Part shown: piece after piece, positions 28,364 to 39,364 of the stretch
How the letters are laid out: each line of letters starts with the position of its first letter
Position numbering within the stretch: position 1 is the first letter of the stretch
Origin: Echinometra lucunter
Lineage: Eukaryota; Echinodermata; Echinoidea; Camarodonta; Echinometridae
DNA: 64,000 nt
Direction: 5' to 3'
Assembly (NCBI GenBank): GCA_029962745.1
Contig: CM057153.1
Coordinates: 11,488,057-11,552,056, forward strand
Translations under genes and position numbers: made by a program
The notes under the pieces: model-generated
The model's input: the letters and a program-made list of their open reading frames with translations, nothing else
Told to the model about the DNA's origin: nothing
Databases searched by the model: none

Positions 28364-29126
28364 ACAACTGACAAGTTGACTTCTGCGTCGTTTGGTGTTA
28401 TACCGTCAAGCAACCAACCATCAATCATGAAGTCGAAACATGGTGGTGAATTTAGGAAGCGAACATAATCCGTCACAACTCACAAATTGGTGAAAACCTT
28501 CAGATTGTGAAGCAATCCAATTTGAAGCTACGACTCAGATTGCATTGATAAGTGCGTAATGACGAATCGTATTTCGATTCAATTACCACCACTTCAATGA
28601 CCTTCGGCAATAAGTTACTTCGAGCAATTATGCTGAGGTGATATGAAGCAATGAAACCCAATTTTTAAAATCACTTATATCATGAATTTTTTTAGCGGAA
28701 ACAAGGTCATTTGATTAAATCTTTGTTAGTGTTTGGATGATATTGATCTTCATTCATGAATTCTGTTGGATTGCTTAAAAAGAGACAGTTTGAAAAAAGA
28801 AAAGAAAAAAAGGTTTTCAAGTACTTTGAAATTTCTACTGAAACGAGCTTACAAGAAGAAAATTTGTTTCGTCCCATAAACACTTTTCGACTTTCGCCAT
28901 TCTTTCTGCATAACGGAAGGTAAACCAAAGAGCAGATAGAAACAGATTCCCCATATTCCCATTGCGAGTATCTAAAATTGAATAAATTGCTGTCTTGTTT
29001 GCCGTTCATCTGTTTATATTGTTATTTTTAATCGACCGTTCGGAATAAATGTTATTTAGTCAAAAGTGCAAAACTAAAGGAAATGCTTCTCTTTATTTCC
29101 TCTGTAAATATTCTTGTTTCCGGGAG

Positions 29127-29169
<43 letters not shown>
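29127..29169. repeat. C-run, (CT)n and (CG)n compound microsatellite
   Basis: A C-run passes directly into CT dinucleotides and then into CGCGCGCGCG, three different simple repeats back to back. Confidence 0.95.
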
Positions 29170-29615
29170 TAGCTATCCCTAGCTCATGCCAATCATCGGT
29201 ACACACGTGTTTGTAGCAATGTGTCATCTTTTTATGACGTGAAAACAAACAGCAGAGAGAGTAATTGACAGATGAAAGAAATAAGGCCATTACCCTCTTT
29301 GTGTAAGCCAGTGACACATACATGTACAACTGCGAAAGGCAATGCGAAAGTCTTCAAATTGGGTCCTTTGCTTTCCTCTCTCCCACCCACCCTCTTTCAC
29401 TCATGCAAGATTTTTTAGAGTACTCTTGTGTCCCCAATTGTTTTATGCATGTAATAAGGCCTATCAAGTTCACGTTTTTGTGAACTGTGCGCAGTGAACG
29501 GATTCAAAGGCGGTGTTTACATAGTTGCTTTTGCTGTAGTTGTTGTTTTTTTCCCACCCAACCACCCATCCTTCTCTCTCCGTCTATCTCATTAGTGTAG
29601 ACAGTTCCTCATACC

Positions 29616-29658
29616 GGGGGGGGGGGGGGGGGGGGGGGGAGGTGGGAGGGGGGGGGGG
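29616..29658. repeat. long poly-G tract
   Basis: A G-run of about 24 bases, then AGGTGGGA, then another G-run of about 11. A strong G-quadruplex candidate, and also a region prone to sequencing and assembly error. Confidence 0.95.
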
Positions 29659-31017
29659 CTGATTAACCCATTCCTACATATTTTGTTTTGATGTAATCTG
29701 TCTTTGTTCTGTTATATTTTGTTATTCATTATATTTCCGTTAAATTTTTGCTTTGTTGTGTTTCGATTTTTGATGCTAATCCTTAAATGTTAGGATTTTA
29801 TTTCAATAGATTTGAATTTGAATTTGAATTTGAATTATATGAGTCCACCTCAAAATGTGTGTGTGTGTGTGGGGGGGGGGGTGCACCCTCCCAATACTCC
29901 CACGCTATCTACGCCCCTGTCTCCCCCCTCCCCCTCTCTCTCTGTTTTCCCTCCTCTCCCATGTCCTGTCCCAGTCTTTATACTAACATTTCTCCCTTTA
30001 TTCCTTTTTTCGACAAGTTTTAACCTTCCTTCGCATTCTCCTTGAATTAAAGACAATCTGAGCTTTAATTCCCTGCTAGGCAAGGATATTTACAGCCAGT
30101 TCTTTTGCGTACCCAACGGAGAGAATGGAATCCATTAGACAATTTCCTAAAATTGATTAAGTCAAAGTTGAGATGACACGGTTTAATCCGCATAGATAGA
30201 ACAATTGCATTTGCCCGCATGGCCACAATAAGCCGATGACACTTTGATTTATCACACGGGGTAATTATTTCATACGTCCATTAAACACCTTCTCCCCCTT
30301 TAATTATGAACTGTAGTAAATGACTTGTAGTAAATGAGATTTATGAATTGCCGGTAATTTTGAACACCTCGTAAATTCAGTCATTTCCTACTGAAGAGTG
30401 GGTTTGATTAGAGCTATCGGTTGCAATTTCTGCTCGTAACTTTTATGAGTGCACAAGAAGGCAAAAACAAATTTCACACCGGAAAATGGAAGATAACTGG
30501 TTTAATATCTTCCAAATTGTGTACTTGACACTTTAATCAGGTTATACTTGGACATGGAGTGCTATCCACCCCTCCCCTTTTCTCTGACAAGGGAAATAGG
30601 TGAGCAAACTAAGAGGGGGAAGGGAGGGGGGGGGGGTAAACATCGGTAGAAGATCGTGTGGATGAATTATGAAAAGATGTGCATTCATTTCATTGTATCA
30701 TCAGTTAATAATGCACATAGATTTAACTCAAATTATACTTAACTCATATGATCTCGTCGAAGGCTAATATCATGAATATCAAGCATTGCAGTGCAGTTAA
30801 CAAGTTTCTTCTGAGTGTTGGAAATGCGACAATAAATATGGTTGTAACATGTCATCTCAACTTCTATCTAAAGTCATTTGCCAAGGGGGGGGGGGGGATT
30901 AATTAGCCAGTTGAAACGAGAAATTGCCAAATCTCATTGATGTTATTCATACAACATTGATTAAAAAACATTACGTTTCAATGTGTTCAAGTAGATATAT
31001 GCAAACAAACAAAAGGG

Positions 31018-31080
31018 GTTGGCGCAGTGGTGATTAAGCATTTTTTAACGCAGAGTACTGCACAGCAGTTTCCAAAATCC
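31018..31080 (+). repeat. possible tRNA-derived SINE head, decayed
   Basis: TTGGCGCAGTGGTGATTAAGC resembles an RNA polymerase III A box (TGGCNNAGTGG), and CAGTTTCCAAAATCC about 30 bases later resembles a mutated B box. Spacing is tRNA-like, but no cloverleaf or tail repeat was recognised. Confidence 0.3.
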
Positions 31081-32043
31081 ATTTCTTGCCAAGGTTTCCA
31101 TCTGCTTTTTGCCGAATCCCGATAATGAGTGTGTTCATTTGGGTTGGATTTGTGCATGATTTATATTGTTCGTGACAGACGTGTTATTTTAAAGCCTCGG
31201 ATCATGACGAGTGACATTCTTACTCATCAATTTCTGTTGATTATCAGAAGTCTGATCCAGAGGAGCTTCCACTCTCCCCTCTGTTGTCATAGTTGTGCCA
31301 ACCCCTCGCCAACAACCCCCGTTATAACTCACCGTTTGTATCCTACCTCAGTTGGAAAATGGATACGAAGATGACCACTGCAGTGATCTAGCGATTCATT
31401 TATCTTGAACATAAACAGTGATAAATGAAGATATAATGTTTATTTTGATATTCTAATCGGCGATTTTGCTTTGACATGGCTGCATTTTGGAATATATCAC
31501 TCTTTTTTCACGTCGTCCATGTGCTTGTTCATGTCACATGCAACAGTGCCTTTATGCACTCGCAAGGTTCGTCGGCTTCTTTATTGCTTTGACGGTGTCC
31601 ATCTACTTGGTGAAATAGATACTGGAGCAACGTGCACTTTCGCGATGCCTCATAAACACATTCGGGCGATGTCGATGTCGGAAGAGTGGTCTATCAAAAA
31701 ACAATTCTAGACGATGCGTATACAGAGATGCTTCTTCACAAATATGATAATTAGTTTTGTGGAGGTGACGAGTTCGTAGCTGAATTCAGTGAACGAAACC
31801 CTATCGTAATGTACTAGTGCAAATTTGAAAGATGGCTCGTTGTTGACAGGAGAACGTTTAAAGATTTCCTCCGTCAAATGGAAATAATTATTCAAATACT
31901 GCGCAACTTCATTTAATTTGTTAACCATGTTGAATTTGTCCATGTGTAAAATACCTTGCAAGTGTAAAGCGTATAAGAACGATCTCTTGATGACTATCGG
32001 CATTATGTAACCAGTTATGTATTTTTTCTTTTGTTTTCTACAG

Positions 32044-32129
32044 GTTCAAAACTGGTCTGTGAACGTGAGGGAGAAGAAGTCACGCCGTCAATTTTAAAAG
32101 GAAACCCATGTATTAGCTGCTTTTGTAGG
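32044..32129 (+). CDS. bmper: BMPER exon: N-terminal half of VWC1
   Basis: The acceptor is a pyrimidine-rich tract ending TTTCTACAG; the donor is AGG|GTAAGT. The exon starts in phase 1 and encodes SKLVCEREGEEV followed by NPCISCFCR, carrying the first four VWC cysteines. It aligns with the GSVAKCENEGE and NPCIMCVC region of human BMPER, and the split codon most likely gives the same glycine. In this family VWC1 is the main BMP-binding module. The exon that should precede it (signal peptide plus short linker) was not recognised. Confidence 0.92.
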
Positions 32130-35100
32130 GTAAGTCAAATTGGTCAATCTTACCAACCTGCTATGTTTTCGAATGGAAATCCACTTTTGGAAGGGTCATG
32201 TAAAAGATCATTTCGTTTGGAAGTATATATGCACTCTAATTTGTCTAAAGGAAATCCTCACAAGCATTGCTTTCGAGTGGATCTTACTACGATTTGAAGT
32301 GGATTGATCGATTCTACACCAAAGAAATTGGTCCCCCATATAACAGTGTATAATGTTTAACTGCCAAAAACCGTTAAAGCTAGATGCTTTTGCAGTAACA
32401 GAGTAGCTGGTTTACGATAAATCCCATTTTGTTAACATACTGAAAAATAATCAAATGAAAATAATATTCCAGACATTCAATACTTAAACTTTCAAATACT
32501 ACCAGTGCTATTATTCGCAAACTTGATCACAAATAAACTGTAAAAAAAATCTCCATCTCCAAATTTTATTGTCCGAGAAAGGACATTCTTTTTGCCCAAT
32601 TGATCGCGGGCCCGGCAGCCACTGAGCAGCGCCAGATCGACGTTGCTCTATCTTTTTCAATTCTTGTACTTCATACACACTAAGAAAAAAAAGGTTCAAT
32701 TTTGCACCCTTCAAATGAAACACCGGGAGCTCCTTTATGGGTACAACTTTGCACCCTAAGAAGCATATTACACCTTTAAGGGTGCAGTGAGCTACATTTG
32801 CACTCTTAAGGGCGCAGAGTTATACCCTTTAGGGAAGGTGCAAAATTGCACCCTTTTGAATGCAAAAATTTCTGCACCCTTAAAGGTGCAAAGTTGCACC
32901 TTTAAGGGTGCATACGGGCATTTTTGGGTGCAAAGAAGTACAAAAGGGTGCATCTTTGCACCTTTTTCATGTAGGGTGCAAGATTGTATCCAAAAAGGTG
33001 CTGCCAGCGTTGCAATTAATTTTCGGGTGCAAAATTGAACCTTTAATTCCAAGTGTGTATCTGCTCTTGTTTCCACTTTGCTCAAAACTAAACTTAACTA
33101 CTGACTACAAACTTCTGGATGGTGCTTCCAGAAGGTGACTGTATTCGTCACGTTATTCCATGTTTGTTGGTGGCCGTCCTTTGCTGCATTATTTCTACAT
33201 GATGGGAACCTTGGCTTTCTTTCTTGTGGTATCTGGTATTCAACCAAAACCCCATGATTTGTAGCACATATTCCCCGCATCTACACTCAATCTCAAGTGG
33301 CCACCCAAATTTGTACATTACCCCACTTTTCTTTCCTCGAAAAGGGATTGGTAACGACATTTTGCTGATTGTTATTTATGGCATTTCTGTCGCCGACGAA
33401 CTTCGACTACCAAAATTTCGATCTCGTGTCCCTTTTTGATATGGGGTATTTGCAGTGTTTGGTATTTTTTAGTCGCGAATCGGCAGTGACTCTGTCATCC
33501 GTACTCACATTCCTGTGACATCAAGTGTGTTTCTTTTAACCCCCCCCCCCCCCCCCTTATTCTACCTTCAAAGTGAGTTTTTTTTTTCCTTCTCTACATG
33601 AATGTTACTTGTGGTGATCGTCTGTTTCTTCTCTAATCTGTTTCTGACATGTCATACCAGTCAGATACCTTTTGCCTTTTTTTTTGCTTCTGCCTTGGCA
33701 TAAAACCACCTTTTCCATCCGTTGCTTTCTGCCTGTGTTATTTCCCTGTGTAACCTCCATCTCTCTATTCCCACCCTGTTTAGTGCAGTGTATTTTGAAC
33801 ATGTTTCTTCAAAGGTGGATAGATCAAAAGCTGTTATTCCATTACCTAATCTGCATCACTTAATCTAAGATGTTGTCCGGGTAACTGTAATGATAAATGC
33901 AATTAGATTTGAAAAACACGCACCTTATTGGCTTATTCGGCGTTCGTGCAGTAAAGAATCACGGAGCGCTATACAAACGAATGACATTCCCAAACCAATT
34001 ATAGAGACTGCTCTGTTTTTTTTTTTTTTTTTTTGCTTGTTTGTTTATTTTAAGGGGGTGATGTAACAAATAAATATCGAATCCGTTTTCAAATACAATA
34101 ATCATACGACGAACCAAAGGTTAAAAGAGTCATTGTTGAGAAGAGGGCTGGGGTTTGGATAAAATCAAAATCACTTGGGTGATTGCTGGGGTGAGGTTAA
34201 GGGGAGGGGTCACCAAGTCGACCAACTCGGCTCAGTCTTAACAATTAATGTGACCAAGCCTGAAACATATATCCTGTTTGAAACTTGATGCTTGAATTAT
34301 GACTTCATGTCAACCACCTCCCAGATGGACTTGTAAAGTAGGTTGCTCTCTAGTTCGATGACGAAATGATCGTAAATTATCTTAACTTAGTTTCGAAAAT
34401 CAAGACCGCATATCGGGTGCGCTTCCTGCGTGTATTTACATCTCATCATTTTATGTCTCCGGGCAGAATGTGATCATCCAATACATCTTCCGTCGACATC
34501 CTGGCACATTCCGTTATCATGTGTTTTCCCAAGGGCCTTTTACTTTCCAGACCCCCCCCCCCCCCCCATGCACTCAGCTCACCGTAATCATTTTGTAGCA
34601 ATGTATCGCTTGTGACGAATCATTTTCCCTCGCTCTACTTATTATATCTATTTTAAAAATCGCTAACACAATTCGTTATCATTTTTTGGTCGTTCATAAA
34701 TCATTGGTTGTATCAAATACCAAGTTATTTGACTCTTTCCGTGTTTGCCGTACACATTCCTTACAAATAAATAATTCAGTTTTACCCACGTTCACTGCTT
34801 TGTGGAATCTCTCTCATCAGAGTAGTATTTTATCGCATAATCCAGCTCAAATTGCAGGGGTTACCCTGGTTTATTCCTTCATTCGAAAGCCTTATGGGGT
34901 CCATTTTTAAAGTCAAATTACAGGATATAACTAACAAATGATAACAATTTGATCTTTGATAATCAATTGAATTGCTTCCCATTTGTATCACACCTTGGTT
35001 ACCAAACAAAACTCCGACATCAAAAGACGGATAAGAAGAGACACCATTAGATTAATGGTAGATACGATTCACCTATTTATTTCTGTTGTGGGGAAACTTC

Positions 35101-38100
35101 GTTTTTTTTTTAAATTTGTGGTAATGAAATTGGTGACATTCGATGATCCGAGATAAGCTAATGATGTACCGAACAAAAACCAGATCACAATGTTATCCTA
35201 GGATCGGCCATCCCCATTCACAACAACTTCAGATCAAAATGATATCGCATTTTAATATTTTCATGGAGGTCTTTTCGGCATCATGGGCAAGGACTTACCA
35301 ACATGACACTGCTATGTGCTGACGTTAGTAAGGATTATAGAAACTGAATGATTCAACAGTGCAAATAATTGTTACTTTCTGTATCTACAGCTCTTTCTAT
35401 TACACCCATATTTTCTTTTCATTTCTGTCTTCCGGCTTTCTATCTATCCTTGGTTATTTCTTCAGTATTCATGTACATTCTTACTGTTTCTAGATTTTCA
35501 AATATTTTCAAAAGTCAGATACAGTGTTTTAAGTGAAATTATTATTTTTTATCTCCATCAATTAATGTCCTTTATTTCATTAACTAAGAATCATATATTA
35601 TTTACGAAAAATGATACCAATTTATCACCTTCTCTTAAAACCTTCATATTTCTACTGAAATGTAATGTCGTTTACATTTTGTCTACCTCTATTTGCATAA
35701 TTAAGTTCATATAACGTTCCATCTTTTAGCGTCCGTCTGTGTGTAGCATGTTTCGAGGGGTAAGAGAAGCAGACCTATAACAGGTGTAATGGGATTCTAG
35801 CAGCTGAACTCGTGTGAACAATTACGTCTTAATCAAGATTTTCTTAGAATTATCATTTAAGTGCACCAAATGCAAATGTAGGGGGAAATTCGTACTCATG
35901 TACGTGAACGATCACGCGGTAATATTTCATGAAGAATCTCTTTTGATTATCTTGATATATTCATGTGCATGTGGTGTAGAATAAGCATGATTTAGGTACC
36001 ACTAAATGTCAAAGGGATATATATACCGATCGATATGTCTTAAGAACATGTGGAATTTAGATATGGATGAATTACTTGGTGATATTTCCTTGTGATCATG
36101 GTAATACTATCTTCATTGATCAGATACAATGTCTCTCCAAAACGTATTAGCAAAAAATGTTCTTTTGACTTCGGGAAATGCTTCGTCTGTACAACATATT
36201 AGGCGTATTGTTCAGTCTAGAAATGTATTTTGAAAACATACACGTGGAGGTGTTTCACAAAGACTAAGATTGATTAAATCGCACTTAACTATGGCTGGCC
36301 ATTCATGCCACAGTTTTCTTTCACCATGGATCTCTCAAAGGATTTGCAAATCATGGTCACAAATCTGCAGAACTAATAATTTTTCTATAGTTCATTGATG
36401 AAGAAAAAAAAAGGAGTAAATTCTGCAAATTATGTGACCATGATTTGCACATCCCTTGAGAGACCGATGGTGAAAGCACACAGTGGCATGATTGGCCTGC
36501 CATAGTTAAGAGTGATTTGAGTCAATCTTATTCTTTGTGAAACACCCCCCTGTAGAAGAATGTACAGCGGCAGGAGGAGGAGGAGGAGGAGAGACGGGGG
36601 TAGGGAGAGCACAAACTACCATTCAAAATAAAGGAAAATTTGATAACAAACTGTTTTTCAAAATCAAAATGTGAAGATCTTACTGAGTAACTATTTCATT
36701 CAGCAAAGGACATGTATTAAAATTCTAAGAAATTGGAATACCAACCGAGTGATCCCTTATTGGCAATCCGAGAACCCTGATGAGGGTATCACTGCTCACC
36801 CCTGGACATTTTTCTCTTTTTGGGGTTTTTTGTTGTTGTTGTTGTTGTTGTTGCCCCTTCTCTTGATATCAACTTGGGAAGTCCCAAAACTGCAGACATA
36901 TCGATGGTCGTTTACTTAGACACAAGAGGCCGAACTACAGCTCTGGCGACTTTTCGTCAAGACAACAGAAGCCGCCATTGAAAACAATTATTGGTAAGGG
37001 ACAAAGGGTTTATACAAATATGAACTGACCGCTCATACATCAGTCCCTGACAGACGGACAGTCTTGAAGTTTGTCCGTCCATTGTCCGGCATGGTCAAGT
37101 ACGACAAAGCTATCAGATGCATCTGCCATTGAAATAGAAGCGGGCGGGGTTTGGAAGATTTGGTACGACGCGGGGTCGCGTTCGGTCAATCAGTCATTTT
37201 TTTTAGAGGAGTTTGCGGTAAATATGAAACTTCGAAGATGACACAGTTATCTATATGCATGTCATGGTTAATTGCTTTATTTTGAAGGGAAATTATTAAG
37301 CACAACTATTCTAAAAGACAGCCAGCCCCACTCTCTGGTTCGGTGTAACCCATTAAGATACCGGGGGGGGGGGGGGGTCTGCCCTCATTTAAAGTGAAAT
37401 CCAGAGGAATTCATTCTTATGCCCGGCGCACACTGCACGATCCGACTGCGGTCCGATTTTGGAAAAAAATCGTTATAGCATTTAATATGAACATTCAAAC
37501 GTAAAATCTTAATGATCAAAGTTCCGAATAGTCGTATCAATACTAATATCCAAATTATGGGCTATTGCGAGCCTCCCTGGAATAAAGGCAAAGTCTATTC
37601 CGAATCGTAGTGACGTCATAGCAATCTTGCGATCGGCTACGATTTGAAGCCGATGTGGCCTTTACTCCAACCAAAAGGCTTGCAGTTAACCAGAATTTTT
37701 ATTTTAGTATTCATATCATTATTCCGAACTTCAAATAAGATAATTTCACGTGTTTAAACTTTCATATTTAATGCAAGATCCCATTTGTTCTAAGATCAGG
37801 TCGCAGTCGGGTCGTATAGTGTACGGCGGGCTTAAAATAATTCCATCAATGTTTTGGGGTCGATTGAAATATGGTTTTGAGAGGATTCAACTCCAAACTA
37901 AAGATCGTGATCTCTAATATGACTATAGGCTTTCAACTTCTCTACTGTCTACTGTACATGACGAGAGTACAGAGTAGGCATGTCTGGTAGAGAAGTAAAA
38001 TGTTTTTGTTCGACCAATGCACGAAGCTAGCTGTCACAATTCCGTCGAATCAATTTGAAATTCATCATGACTCATGAGAACATCTCGAGTAATCGGACTC

Positions 38101-38904
38101 CTACCGACATCTGTTCAATACTGACGCTTTAATTGATATCAAAAGGGGCCTTCAGTTCTGAAACAAAGTTGTGGTAACGCTGCGCTTTAAAGCCATGGGG
38201 TAACTTCTAAAAATCTGAGCTGCATGGCCCTACATGCTATCATTGTTTATAATATTGTGCAAATATATGAAGCCCTGAAAATGCTCTTCAAAAGCATCAG
38301 CATGATTGTGCTTCACAAAAAGTGAAAAATATACAAGTGACCGGAAGTGCCAGAGCTTTTTTACCACATAGACTGCAATGTAGGTGGGTTTTGCAAATGT
38401 CGGAATTCGGTGATAGATATCTTCATAATAACATCTTACATTTCAAAACTTGTAGGTTCTGGGCTGTTTGTTTATCCTTCTGAACATCTTTATCGACACA
38501 AATATCAAAATCCAACAATTTATTAAATCAAGCCTCCACAAACTTACCGGATCCCTTTAATCGGTAACCGCGTTAATCACCTCTAAAATTCAGGGTGATT
38601 TATACATGTAAAGCAATGCGTATATCAGGCAGGTTCTTTATAGCAGGACTGGAGTAAGATTGCTGATCTCAGTAATTCCTGCTCAGAGTAAAAACATATA
38701 GATCTTTTATTCAAAAGTATGGGGAATATCGTTTCACGTATGGTATCAATTAACATCTGCTACTTGTCATATGTCTCTACTAAATTGGGATACGTATACC
38801 GGTACATCTCCCCAGATAACATTACATTTTAGCCGAATACAACATCCTAGTGAAATACAATGCTTTGTTGAATGATAAAGAAAAAGAGAGAAATGGAAAG
38901 ATAG

Positions 38905-38953
<49 letters not shown>

Positions 38954-39303
38954 GAGAGACAGAGAGAGAGAAAGAGAGAGACAGAGACAGAGACAGACAG
39001 AGAGAGACAGAGACAGAGAGAGAGAGACGGGGGGGGGGGGTAGGAGAGGAAGAACCAGATTATCTCAGATTCCAGTGGCATATTTTCCCCCTTTATGAAT
39101 TATCCATTTGAACTTCAATTAGGGTGGTCTTTATAGATTTGGGCTAATATTTTCATGCTTTAGGCATGTTAGGAGACATGCGATAGGAATTGCAAATTGG
39201 ATACACAGTACACTTTGTTTTGAAAGAAATCTAGAGAGAGGGAGAGAGGGGGAGGGAGAGGACGGCAACAGTAGATAGACATGACGAGGCAGGAGAAAGA
39301 GAG

Positions 39304-39364
<61 letters not shown>

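Larger units (their letters stand above)
20501..32043. other. no recognisable gene upstream of the first identified BMPER exon
   Basis: About 11.5 kb without a supported exon. It carries T- and G-runs (24130-24176), a G-run (25879-25894), (GA)n (28310-28363), a C-CT-CG tract (29127-29169), very long G-runs (29616-29658) and a G-run at 30886-30897. Two long overlapping open frames on opposite strands (24937-25471) have no recognised domain. The signal-peptide exon was searched for here (ATG, hydrophobic run, phase-1 donor) and not found. Confidence 0.55.
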
